NCBI GenBank assembly: GCA_041166745.1
Contig: JBEEGH010000032.1
Location: 1 to 64,000, forward strand
Direction: 5' to 3'
Origin: DASUCS01 sp041166745
Lineage (GTDB): Bacteria > Actinomycetota > Acidimicrobiia > Acidimicrobiales > JACDCH01
DNA: 64,000 nt
Under the pieces are notes generated by a model, which saw only the letters and a list, made by a program, of their open reading frames with translations, had not been told where the DNA came from and did not search any database. This document shows, piece after piece, positions 24,551-32,535 of the stretch. A program made the position numbers and the translations under genes. Each line of letters starts with the position of its first letter. The first letter of the stretch is position 1.

Positions 24551-25708
24551 TCAGGGCTTCTCGTTCGACACGACCCACATCGCGAAGAACTGCGAGCCAC
24601 CGCCGTAGGCGTGGCCGAGCGCGACCTTTGCGCCGTCGATCTGATGCTCACCGGCCTGACCGCGCACCTGCATGGCCGCTTCGGCGAACCGGAGCATGCC
24701 CGACGCGCCGATCGGGTTGGACGACAGCACGCCGCCACTCATGTTGACCGGAAGGTCGCCGTCCATCTGGGTAGCGCCGTCCTCGACCATGCGCCAACCG
24801 TCGCCCGGACCAGCGAAACGCAGGTTCTCGAGCCACATCGGCTCGAACCACGAGAACGGCACGTACATCTCGACGCAATCGATCTGGTTGCGGGGATCGG
24901 TGATTCCCGCCTGGCGGTAGACGTCGTTGACGCATTGGATGCCACCGAGCGGCAGCACCGGATCGCGGTCCGCCGACATCGTCGGCTCGGATCGCATGGC
25001 AGTGCCATGCACCCATGCCGGCGGGCGACTGCCTGACAATGCATCTTCGGCGGCGAGCACGAGCGCGCACGCACCGTCGGACGACGGACACGTCTCGGCG
25101 TAGCGGACCGGATCCCACAACATGATCGACTGCTCGATCGATTCGAACGTGATGTCGTGCTCGTGCAGGTGGGCGTACGGGTTCTTCAACGCGTTCTTGC
25201 GGTCCTTCAGGGCCACGAGGATCCCGACATGATCGGGGGCCTTGGACCGCCGCATGTACGAGCGGATGTGCGGTGCGAAGTAGCCGCCGGCGCCGGCGTG
25301 CATCGGCGGTGTGAACGGCATGGGCAGCGAGAGCGCCCACATGGCCTCGCTCTCCGACTGCTTCTCGAAGGCAACCGTGAGCACGCGCTTGTGCACGCCC
25401 GCTTGCACGAGCTGACTCGCGACGATCGTCGTGGAACCGCCGACAGAACCGGCGGTGTGCACGCGGAACAGGGGCTTGCCGACCGCGCCGAGTGCGTCGG
25501 CGAGGTAGAGCTCCGGCATCATGACGCCCTCGAAGAAGTCCGGGGCCTTACCGACGACCACCGCGTCGATGTCGTTCCAACCGAGATCGGCGTCCTCGAG
25601 CGCACGGTCCGCGGCCTCGCGGACGAGACCGGCCATCGAGACATCGCCGCGGGTGGCCTGGTGCTTGGTCTGGCCGACGCCGACAACGGCAACGCGTTCC
25701 TTGCCCAT
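24551..25708 (-). CDS. ltp3: Thiolase-fold lipid-transfer protein, Ltp3-like
   Basis: A 385-residue SCP2-thiolase-type protein. Characteristic parts are VVGVGQTKHQATRGDVSM, VVVGKAPDFFEGVMMPELYLADA, FRVHTAGSVGGST, ETCPSSDGACALVLA and GHAYGGGSQFFAMWVV, close to what I recall of M. tuberculosis Ltp3 (Rv3523). The position of the usual nucleophile holds S88, not cysteine, so simple thiolysis is doubtful. The related Ltp2 acts as a retro-aldolase with a DUF35 partner, which suits the DUF35 genes in this operon. Start overlaps the previous stop by one base (TGATG). Expected role: carbon-carbon cleavage of a steroid side-chain CoA ester. Confidence 0.88.
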   Translation of the reverse strand: MGKERVAVVGVGQTKHQATRGDVSMAGLVREAADRALEDADLGWNDIDAVVVGKAPDFFEGVMMPELYLADALGAVGKPLFRVHTAGSVGGSTTIVASQLVQAGVHKRVLTVAFEKQSESEAMWALSLPMPFTPPMHAGAGGYFAPHIRSYMRRSKAPDHVGILVALKDRKNALKNPYAHLHEHDITFESIEQSIMLWDPVRYAETCPSSDGACALVLAAEDALSGSRPPAWVHGTAMRSEPTMSADRDPVLPLGGIQCVNDVYRQAGITDPRNQIDCVEMYVPFSWFEPMWLENLRFAGPGDGWRMVEDGATQMDGDLPVNMSGGVLSSNPIGASGMLRFAEAAMQVRGQAGEHQIDGAKVALGHAYGGGSQFFAMWVVSNEKP

Positions 25709-26766
25709 CAGCCCTCACCCTCCAGGACGCACACCAGGTTCTGTTGGAGGCACACGCCACTCGTCGCGTGTGCGACGGCGCGATTCGCCCGCCCGTCGAT
25801 GATCCGACTGGCCGCTTCGCCGAACCGCACCAGGCCGGCGGCCATGATCGGGTTGGCGCACAGCGCACCGCCTGACGGATTGACGTCGACGTCGCCGCCG
25901 AGGCCGAGGGCCTCACGAATGATCAGCTCTTGGAAGCTGAACGGTGTGTGCAGCTCGGCCAGGTCGAACGTGCCGCCTTTGACGCCGGCATTCTCGCCCG
26001 CCATACGGGTCGAAGGCGAGTCGGTGAGATCTCGAAGCCCGAGCACCGCCGATTCGACGCGGTGATCGATACCCCGGATCCAGGCCGGTCGTGCGCAATG
26101 GGCGCGCGCCACGTCGCCCGCGGCGATCACCACGGCGGCCACCCCATCGGTGATCGGCGGGCAGTCGTCCTTGCGGAGCGGATCGACGAGCATGGCCTCG
26201 GCCAGCACCTGGTCGGCCGGCTTGTCCCACTTGAGCTGCGCGTGCGGATTCTCCAGCGCGGCTTTGCGGCTGCGCGCCACGATGTCGGCGAAGTCCTTGT
26301 CGGTGGCCTTGCCAGCGTCGAGCAGCGCGCGAGCCTGTAGCGCGGACAACGAGATCGTGTCGGGCCACAACGGCGCCACGAAGAACGGGTCGAGTTGGCG
26401 GCTCTGCACTTCGTGTGTGGGCCCGGGTGACGACTTGCCGTAGCTGTAGATGAGAGCGGTGTCGATCTCGCCGAGTTGCAGCTTGACCCAGGCTTCGTAC
26501 AGCGCCCACGCCCCGTCCATCTCCACGTGGCTCTCTTGAATCGGCGGCCACGGCCCCACGCCGTCGAGCGTCGACACGAAGCTGAACGCGCTCCCGGCGA
26601 GGTAGTCGGTCGAGCCGCTGCAGGTGAAGCCGATGTCGTTCTTGGTCATGTTGGCACCTGCGACCGCGGCGGCGGTGACCGGCATCAGCATCTCGACTTC
26701 GTTGGCGTCAGTCACGGCTCGAACGTGGTCGCTCTGCGCGAACGAGATGATCGCGACGTCACGCAT
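25708..26766 (-). CDS. ltp4: Thiolase-fold lipid-transfer protein, Ltp4-like
   Basis: A 352-residue thiolase-fold protein. Segments such as DGVGPWPPIQESHVEMDGAW, SYGKSSPGPTHEV, RQLDPFFVAPLWPD and HATSGVCLQQNLVCVLEGEG resemble M. tuberculosis Ltp4 (Rv3522). The nucleophile region reads HVEMDGA and lacks the active cysteine, so the protein is an aldolase-like or accessory subunit rather than a classical thiolase. The ATG at 26766 overlaps the DUF35 gene by 8 bases. The order DUF35 - ltp4 - ltp3 is the same as Rv3521-Rv3523 as I remember it. Confidence 0.86.
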   Translation of the reverse strand: MRDVAIISFAQSDHVRAVTDANEVEMLMPVTAAAVAGANMTKNDIGFTCSGSTDYLAGSAFSFVSTLDGVGPWPPIQESHVEMDGAWALYEAWVKLQLGEIDTALIYSYGKSSPGPTHEVQSRQLDPFFVAPLWPDTISLSALQARALLDAGKATDKDFADIVARSRKAALENPHAQLKWDKPADQVLAEAMLVDPLRKDDCPPITDGVAAVVIAAGDVARAHCARPAWIRGIDHRVESAVLGLRDLTDSPSTRMAGENAGVKGGTFDLAELHTPFSFQELIIREALGLGGDVDVNPSGGALCANPIMAAGLVRFGEAASRIIDGRANRAVAHATSGVCLQQNLVCVLEGEG

Positions 26767-27301
26767 GTTCGAGCGCCCCCCATCCGCTCTCACCCGGTTG
26801 ATGCACCTCGGCGTCGGGCTCACCATTCGGTCGGAAGTAGCGGATGCTCTCGAGCGTCGGGCCGATCTTGTCGTCGTCGACCCACACGGCTTCGACACGC
26901 ATGCCGATGTGCACGTCTTCGACCGCCACTTCTTGAAGGAGATGCATCAACGCCAAGTCGCTGCCGTCGAGCATGATCAGCGCGCTGGTGTAGGGCACCT
27001 CCATCGCCTGTCCGTAGAACTGCACGTTCACGATGCAGAACGAGGTGACGGTGCCCTTGTGGGCCAGGTCGACCTGATCAGTGGTGGGGATGCCGTCGGT
27101 CGCGCACGAGCCGCGCGGCGGCACGTAGACCTTGCCGCACTTCGGGCAGCGCTCTCCGAGGATCTTCTTCTGCTCGATGCCTCTGAGAAATCGCGTGGTG
27201 GCGGCGCCGGCCGTGTACTGGTAGCGCAACTCGGCTGGCGTGCGGACGCTCTTGACCTGCTCGACGCCTTGCAGCGACTTCGGAAGGGTGAGTTCCGCCA
27301 T
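26759..27301 (-). CDS. DUF35 OB-fold protein with zinc ribbon
   Basis: A 180-residue protein of the DUF35 (OB-fold, acyl-CoA associated) family. The N-terminal rubredoxin-like ribbon has C52, C55 and C66 (CPKCGKVYVPPRGSC); the fourth ligand is not a nearby cysteine. The OB part reads GTVTSFCIVNVQFYGQAMEVPYTSALIMLDGSDLALMHLL. DUF35 partners bind and position thiolase-like enzymes, as ChsH2 does with Ltp2. It starts directly after the stop of the next DUF35 gene (TAGATG) and overlaps ltp4. The two DUF35 genes together have about the length of mycobacterial Rv3521. Confidence 0.85.
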   Translation of the reverse strand: MAELTLPKSLQGVEQVKSVRTPAELRYQYTAGAATTRFLRGIEQKKILGERCPKCGKVYVPPRGSCATDGIPTTDQVDLAHKGTVTSFCIVNVQFYGQAMEVPYTSALIMLDGSDLALMHLLQEVAVEDVHIGMRVEAVWVDDDKIGPTLESIRYFRPNGEPDAEVHQPGESGWGALEHA

Positions 27302-27754
27302 CTACGTTCCTCCGTCCGGCACGAAGCACTCGATGTCGTTGATGTGGCCTTCGCGCTCCGCCCGCCAGCGCGGCGTGACGTGCATTCCGGTCGACATGGC
27401 GCTGATGTCCGGAGCGTCGATCGCGTGCAGCAGGGCGGACTCTGCGCCGTCGATGCGGATGAGCGCCCATGCGAACGGATGATCGAGCGGATCCTTCGGT
27501 CGCGGCTGGCTGACCCAGGCCCATGTCGTGACCGTGCCGCCGGGCCCCACCTCGACCATCTCGGTGGCCGCCTGGCCTGTCGCCGGGTCGTACTCCATCG
27601 GGGGAACAAGAACGCGCCCGTCGCTCGCCTTCGTTCCGACGATGATCTGCTCGCGCAGGCCGGTGAGGAACGCGCCGATCACCGGTCCGGTGGTGCGGCT
27701 GAACGGATACTCGATGATGAGCGGGGCGGTCAGAACCTCTGTGCGGTCTGCCAT
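27302..27754 (-). CDS. DUF35 OB-fold protein without zinc ribbon
   Basis: A 150-residue DUF35 protein: IIEYPFSRTTGPVIGAFLTGLREQIIVGTKASDGRVLVPP, then the OB fold VEVGPGGTVTTWAWVSQPRP and FAWALIRIDGAESALLHAID. It lacks the CxxC pair, so it is probably the metal-free member of a pair with the following DUF35 protein. First gene of the operon DUF35-DUF35-ltp4-ltp3-SDR-VOC. The ATG at 27754 lies 25 bases from a KstR-like box shared with the divergent FadD gene. Confidence 0.82.
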   Translation of the reverse strand: MADRTEVLTAPLIIEYPFSRTTGPVIGAFLTGLREQIIVGTKASDGRVLVPPMEYDPATGQAATEMVEVGPGGTVTTWAWVSQPRPKDPLDHPFAWALIRIDGAESALLHAIDAPDISAMSTGMHVTPRWRAEREGHINDIECFVPDGGT

Positions 27755-27779
27755 CGAGGGGGCACGCTAGCGCGCAAAC

Positions 27780-27793
27780 TGGAACACGTTCTA
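27780..27793. promoter_or_regulatory. KstR-like operator TGGAACACGTTCTA
   Basis: Matches TNNAACNNGTTNNA between the divergent DUF35 and FadD genes. Its last TA starts TAGTCT (27792-27797), which lies 7 bases before the FadD ATG and makes a leaderless promoter likely. Confidence 0.8.
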
Positions 27794-27804
27794 GTCTGCG
27801 GCCC

Positions 27805-29370
27805 ATGGCTGAACTGGGCTTCTTCCGTCAGGCGGCTGCCGACCCGGACCGGATCGCGCTCGTCGCGCCCGACGGCACCGAGGTCACAGCGGGAGCGTTG
27901 GCGGCGCGGGCAAATCAGGTGTCCCACGGGCTGCGGGCGCTCGGTCTCGAGCGAGGCGACACCGTCGCCGTCGTGCTGCCGAACGGCATCGAGATGATGG
28001 AGCTGGTGCTCGGCGCGCAGCAGATCGGCCTGTACATGACGCCGATCAACCACCATCTCGTCGGTCCGGAGATCGCGTACATCGTCAACGACAGCGACGC
28101 CAAGGTGCTGATCGGGCACGAGCGATTCGCGGACGCGCTGGTCGCCGCCGGCGAGGAGATCAAGCTCGGACACGATCGCCTGTTCAAGGTCGGCTCGATC
28201 CCTGGTGGGCGCGACTTCTCGGAGCTCACGGAAGGCCAGCCGTCGACGCCGCCGGCCGATCGCATCGCAGGCGCCCCGATGCACTACACGTCGGGCACGA
28301 CCGGCCAGCCGAAGGGCGTCAAGCGCGCGCTGCACGACCTCGACCCCGATGAGGGTGGCGCGCTGTACTCCATGTTCTTGATGCTGTTCGGCGTGCAGCC
28401 CGAAGACGGGAACGCGCACATCACCGGTTCACCGCTGTATCACACGGCGGTTTTGCTCTGGACGACGAACTCGCTGCACCTCGGGCACAAGGTCGTGTTG
28501 ATGGACAAGTGGTCGCCCGAAGGAATGCTCGAACTGATCGAGCGCTACAAGGTCACGACATCGCACATGGTGCCGACACAGTTCCACCGTTTGCTCTCGC
28601 TGCCCGAAGACGTGCGCGCGAAGTACGACTGCTCCTCGGTGCGCTGCATGGTCCATGCGGCGGCGCCGTGCCCGCCCGACGTGAAGCGGCGCATGATCGA
28701 CTGGTGGGGCGACGCGGTGATGGAGTACTACGCCGCCACCGAGGGCGGAGGCACGATCGTCACGGCCAAGGAGTGGCTCGAGCGTCCCGGAACCGTTGGC
28801 AAAGCGTGGGCGGGTTCGGAGATCCGCATCCTCGACGACGACGGCAAGCAGCTCGGCCCGGGCGAGATCGGCACTGTGTACATGCTGCTGGCCCAGGCCC
28901 TGTTCGAGTACAAGGGCGACAAGCAGAAGACGGAAGGCAACCGCGTCTACTTCCCCGACGGCACCGCGTTCTTCACGGTAGGCGACGTCGGTGAGCTCGA
29001 CGAGGACGGCTACCTGTTCCTGCGCGACCGCAAGATCGACATGATCATCAGCGGCGGCGCCAACATCTATCCCGCCGAGATCGAGGGCACGTTCTACCAA
29101 TGCCCGCTCGTCGGCGACGTCGCGATCTTCGGTATCCCGAACGACGACTGGGGTGAGGAGATCAAAGCCGTCATCGAGCCGGCCGAGGGCGCTGTCGCGG
29201 GCGACGAGCTCGAGGCGCAACTGCGCGAGTTCGCTCAAGCCAACCTGGCGTCCTACAAGCGACCCAAGAGCTACGACTTCACCGCCGAGATGCCCCGAGA
29301 TCCGAGCGGCAAGCTCTTCAAGCGCAAACTCCGCGACCCCTACTGGGAGGGGCGCTCGAGCGCCATCTGA
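27805..29370 (+). CDS. Acyl-CoA synthetase (FadD type)
   Basis: An AMP-forming ligase of 521 residues. The ATP motif YTSGTTGQPKGV is at 161-172, followed by YYAATEGGG, VGDVGELDEDGYLFLRDRKIDMIISGGANIYPAEIE and the adenylation lysine in PSGKLFKRKLRD. It activates a carboxylate to a CoA thioester via acyl-AMP. Under the KstR-like box and facing the Ltp3/Ltp4 operon, it likely activates a steroid-derived acid. It differs clearly from the FadD19-like ligase at 33862, so the two probably act on different intermediates. Its 3' end overlaps the convergent MBL-rhodanese gene by 31 bases. Confidence 0.9.
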   Translation: MAELGFFRQAAADPDRIALVAPDGTEVTAGALAARANQVSHGLRALGLERGDTVAVVLPNGIEMMELVLGAQQIGLYMTPINHHLVGPEIAYIVNDSDAKVLIGHERFADALVAAGEEIKLGHDRLFKVGSIPGGRDFSELTEGQPSTPPADRIAGAPMHYTSGTTGQPKGVKRALHDLDPDEGGALYSMFLMLFGVQPEDGNAHITGSPLYHTAVLLWTTNSLHLGHKVVLMDKWSPEGMLELIERYKVTTSHMVPTQFHRLLSLPEDVRAKYDCSSVRCMVHAAAPCPPDVKRRMIDWWGDAVMEYYAATEGGGTIVTAKEWLERPGTVGKAWAGSEIRILDDDGKQLGPGEIGTVYMLLAQALFEYKGDKQKTEGNRVYFPDGTAFFTVGDVGELDEDGYLFLRDRKIDMIISGGANIYPAEIEGTFYQCPLVGDVAIFGIPNDDWGEEIKAVIEPAEGAVAGDELEAQLREFAQANLASYKRPKSYDFTAEMPRDPSGKLFKRKLRDPYWEGRSSAI

Positions 29371-30710
29371 AACGCCGCGTATCCGCCGATGACGTCGGCG
29401 ACGTCGGTGAAGCCATGCGCCCGCAACACGCTGGCGGCGATCGACGATCGATAGCCGCCGGCACAGAAGACCACCGTCGCCTGGTCGCGGTCGAGCGACT
29501 CGAGCTCGTCCACGAGCAACGGCAACGGGAGCAGCCGCGCGCCCGGCAGCGATCCGTGCTCGGTCTCACCGGCTCCCCGGACGTCGATCATGAACTGCTC
29601 GCTCAGCGCGTTTGCGGCCAGGCGCTTCGCCTGGCCGACCACCTCCGGGTGATCGATGAACACCGCGAGCGGATCCGCCAGCGCACCGCCGACATCGTCG
29701 AAGCCGATACGTGACAATCGAATCTTGGCCTCGAGATCCGTTCCCGGGTCGCACACGAGCACGATGGGTCTGCCGGGGTCGAGCACCGCGCCTACGTACT
29801 CCGCGAACCGACCTTCCAACCCGACGTTGATCGAGCCGCGGAGATGACCGAGCGCGAACTCGTCAGCGGACCGGGTGTCGAGCATCTGAAGGCCTTCCGA
29901 TTGCAGCGCGAGCACGCGCTCGAGCGACAGGAGTCGCGGCGTGTCGCGTTCATCGAAGAGGGCATGCAGCTCTCGATTGCGATGCGCGTCATGCGAGAAG
30001 TACCGAGGCCGGGCCGGCTGACCTTCGGTCACGAGTCCCACGAACTCGTCGATGTCGTCCGTCTGTAGGGCGTAGTTGGTCCTTCGCTGATCGCCGATCG
30101 TCGACTGACGCTCGATCGACATCTGCTTCCCACAGGCCGATCCGGCGCCGTGCGCAGGGAAGACACGAGTACCGTCGGGAAGGGTCAGCAGTTGGGTGTG
30201 CAACGACCGGAAGAGGTCGCGGGCCATCGCGTCGGGATGGTGCCCGATCGCTGAAAGCAGATCAGGCCGGCCGACGTCACCGACGAACAACGTGTCCCCG
30301 GTGAGGACGCCGTACGGCACGATGTCATCCGCGTGCTCCCAGATCACGACGCTGATGGACTCGGGGGTGTGCCCGGGAGTGGCGCGGATCTCGAGCACGA
30401 CCTCGCCGAGAATGAGGCGATCGCCGTCGCGCAACGGATGGATGGGGAACTCGATCTCGGCTCGGGCCCCGTAGCAGATGTCCGCGCCGGTGGCCGCCGC
30501 CAGCTCCAGATGGCCGGACACGAAGTCGGCGTGGATGTGGGTCTCGATGACGTGTGCGATCTCGAGACCCGCTTCGGCCGCCTCGCTCAGATACGCGCTG
30601 ATGTCTCGTTGTGGGTCGACGACCACCGCTCGGCCGGTGGTGGTGTCGCCGATGAGGTACGAAGCGTGCGAAAGGCACGAGAGGTAGTGCTGCGTGAAGT
30701 GCATCTCCAC
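29340..30710 (-). CDS. Metallo-beta-lactamase fold protein fused to two rhodanese domains
   Basis: A 456-residue protein. Residues 1-240 are a persulfide-dioxygenase-like MBL domain with the metal motif THIHADFVSGH (57-67), GHTPESISV and the late HGAGS. The first rhodanese domain follows (about 265-350, DTRSADEFALGHLRGSIN) without an obvious active cysteine loop. The second (about 370-456) has the active C416 in FCAGGYRSS. Relatives oxidise or transfer persulfide sulfur. The gene precedes no sulfur genes and ends inside the FadD gene. It sits just after the KstR-like gene in the same direction (15-base gap), so it could be the last gene of that operon. Confidence 0.87.
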   Translation of the reverse strand: MEMHFTQHYLSCLSHASYLIGDTTTGRAVVVDPQRDISAYLSEAAEAGLEIAHVIETHIHADFVSGHLELAAATGADICYGARAEIEFPIHPLRDGDRLILGEVVLEIRATPGHTPESISVVIWEHADDIVPYGVLTGDTLFVGDVGRPDLLSAIGHHPDAMARDLFRSLHTQLLTLPDGTRVFPAHGAGSACGKQMSIERQSTIGDQRRTNYALQTDDIDEFVGLVTEGQPARPRYFSHDAHRNRELHALFDERDTPRLLSLERVLALQSEGLQMLDTRSADEFALGHLRGSINVGLEGRFAEYVGAVLDPGRPIVLVCDPGTDLEAKIRLSRIGFDDVGGALADPLAVFIDHPEVVGQAKRLAANALSEQFMIDVRGAGETEHGSLPGARLLPLPLLVDELESLDRDQATVVFCAGGYRSSIAASVLRAHGFTDVADVIGGYAAFQMALERPSQ

Positions 30711-30725
30711 GCGATCGTCGCGCCG

Positions 30726-31307
30726 TCAGTCGTATTGGTCGAGCAACAGATGAGCGGCGATCTCGACCTCGTCGCCGACGTGGTTGATTCCGTACCATCG
30801 GTTGACCCAACCGACCAGCGACGAGAACCACACATGTCCCAGAACGCGGCAGATGTCGTCTCGAGTGGCCGCGTCGAAGTCATCGGGAAAGGCGCTCGCG
30901 ATGATGCTGTTCATCACGTCGCCCACCTCACGCTGGCACCGGGCGGCGTGCGGATCGGTTGACGACAACGCCGTCACCACCGCCTCGGACAGCTTCGGCT
31001 CGAGCTCCATGCCGCGGGTTGCCCGACGCAGGACGTCCACGACCTTGTCGCTCAGGACCTCGCCCTTCGGCGGCTTGCGTGACACCTTCCGGCCGAGATC
31101 GTTCGCCCATTCCACCAGCGTCTCGGCCAGGAGATGATCCTTGGAGCTGAAGTAGCGGTAGATCGTGCCGAGCGCGACACCTGCAGTCGTCGCGACATCA
31201 CGCATCTGTACGGCGTCGTACCCACCGTCGGACCCGAGGGAGAGGGCGGCGTCGATCACGCGTCCCCGCCGGGCGGCCTGGCTCTTCGTGAGGCCGGTCG
31301 CGCTCAT
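30726..31307 (-). CDS. kstR: TetR-family repressor resembling KstR
   Basis: A 193-residue TetR protein. The HTH at about 32-57 (AVQMRDVATTAGVALGTIYRYFSSKDHLL) is very like that of KstR (Rv3574), the repressor of mycobacterial cholesterol genes that is released by a 3-oxo-cholestenoyl-CoA type ligand. The C-terminal region with VVTALSSTDPHAARCQ and VLGHVWFSSLVGWVNRWYG also follows KstR. Its ATG overlaps the FadE stop (ATGA). Its operon promoter carries a doubled KstR-like box (32501-32525), so it probably represses itself. It is the only regulator gene in the catabolic block and the natural candidate for all six boxes in the window. Confidence 0.85.
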   Translation of the reverse strand: MSATGLTKSQAARRGRVIDAALSLGSDGGYDAVQMRDVATTAGVALGTIYRYFSSKDHLLAETLVEWANDLGRKVSRKPPKGEVLSDKVVDVLRRATRGMELEPKLSEAVVTALSSTDPHAARCQREVGDVMNSIIASAFPDDFDAATRDDICRVLGHVWFSSLVGWVNRWYGINHVGDEVEIAAHLLLDQYD

Positions 31308-32488
31308 TTGGGTTCCCTTGGCAGGCCGAGTACGCGCTCGCCCACGATGTTGCGCTGGATCTCGTCGGTGCCCCCACCGATCGAAGCCTGTACCGCGTTG
31401 ATGAACTTCTGTTGGAGCACGCCGTCGGCGTAGGCGTCCGGATGCTCGAGCGCGCCGTACGGTCCCTGCATCTCGATCGCCAGGTTGCCGAGCTGCTTCA
31501 CGTATCGGGCGTATGCCAGCTTCATGACCGACGCCTCCGGCCCCGGGCGACGTCCCTGCGAGAGCGCGGTGCGGCTGCGCATGCGCAGATACCGGATGAT
31601 CTCGTTGCGGCTCCACACGGAGACGAACTTCTGCCGGAACACCGGATGTGCGGTGATGCCGAGTGTGCGGGCGAGGGCGAGGATGCGATCCGGGTCGGAG
31701 ATGCCAGAGCCACCGGCAATCGAGGCTCGCTCGTTGGAGAGCGTCGTGACCGCGACCTTCCATCCGTCGTTCACTTCCCCGACGACGTTCGCGGCAGGAA
31801 CGCGCACATCGTTGAGGAAGACCTCGTTGAAGTGGGCCTCGCCGTTGATCTGTCGCAGCGGTCGGATGTCGATGCCGGCGGTTGCCATGTCGACCACGAA
31901 GAACGTGATACCTGCATGACGCGGTGCGTCGGGATCGGTCCGGGCGATGAGGATGCCCCACTCGCTGGCGTGAGCGTTCGACGTCCACACCTTCTGACCG
32001 TTGACGACATACTCGTCTCCGTCGCGGTCGGCCCGCGTCTTCAACGAAGCAAGGTCGGAACCGGCATCGGGCTCGCTGAAGAGCTGACACCACAATTCTT
32101 CGCCCCGCAGCATCGGCGCGAGATATCGAGACTGTTGCTCCGGCGAGCCGTGCTGCATCAGCGTCGGCGCCACCATGCCGTGCGCAACCATGAAGACGCC
32201 GGCCGACACGCCCCACTTGCCCTGCTCCTCGGCGAAAATGGCCTCTTCGATCGGCTTGCCCCCGCGGCCACCGAAGACCTTCGGCCACGAGATGCCCGCC
32301 CAGCCCCCGTCGTGCAGTTGGCCCTGCCACCATCGGCACCGTTTCGTGTACTCGTTGCCGTCGATGTCGCCGGAGAAGTGGCCAGCGGAGAAGTCGTCGG
32401 GCGAGCCCTTCGGAATGGCGTTGGCCGAAAGCCACGCGCGCGCTTCCGTGCGAAAGGCTGCTTCCTCGGGCGTGTCGTCGAAGTCCAC
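31304..32488 (-). CDS. Acyl-CoA dehydrogenase (FadE family)
   Basis: FAD-dependent dehydrogenase of 394 residues. Motifs LFSEPDAGSDLASLKTRA, EYVVNGQKVWTSNAHAS, and the C-terminal SIGGGTDEIQRNIVGERVLGLPR are standard. The position of the classical catalytic glutamate (YEGT) reads GGGT; the base may be supplied elsewhere, as in other mycobacterial FadE proteins. It oxidises an acyl-CoA at the alpha-beta bond. GTG at 32488 follows a -10 box (TAGTCT on this strand) by 8 bases. First gene of an operon with the KstR-like repressor. Confidence 0.9.
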   Translation of the reverse strand: MDFDDTPEEAAFRTEARAWLSANAIPKGSPDDFSAGHFSGDIDGNEYTKRCRWWQGQLHDGGWAGISWPKVFGGRGGKPIEEAIFAEEQGKWGVSAGVFMVAHGMVAPTLMQHGSPEQQSRYLAPMLRGEELWCQLFSEPDAGSDLASLKTRADRDGDEYVVNGQKVWTSNAHASEWGILIARTDPDAPRHAGITFFVVDMATAGIDIRPLRQINGEAHFNEVFLNDVRVPAANVVGEVNDGWKVAVTTLSNERASIAGGSGISDPDRILALARTLGITAHPVFRQKFVSVWSRNEIIRYLRMRSRTALSQGRRPGPEASVMKLAYARYVKQLGNLAIEMQGPYGALEHPDAYADGVLQQKFINAVQASIGGGTDEIQRNIVGERVLGLPREPK

Positions 32489-32500
32489 CGACGACCAGAC

Positions 32501-32525
32501 TAGAACACGATTAGAACACGTTCTA
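32501..32525. promoter_or_regulatory. Doubled KstR-like operator before FadE-kstR
   Basis: A full site TAGAACACGTTCTA (32512-32525) is preceded at an 11-bp step by a weaker one (32501-32514) sharing TAGAACACG. Seen on the minus strand, the promoter-proximal half ends in TAGTCT (32497-32502), a -10 box 8 bases before the FadE GTG. An 11-bp step places two dimers on the same DNA face, so cooperative autorepression is plausible. Confidence 0.78.
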
Positions 32526-32535
32526 GTTATGCCCT

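Noticed and set aside
24551..26766. Frameshifted single thiolase
   Set aside because: Both frames are complete, have their own starts and motifs, and correspond to two known proteins (Ltp3- and Ltp4-like).
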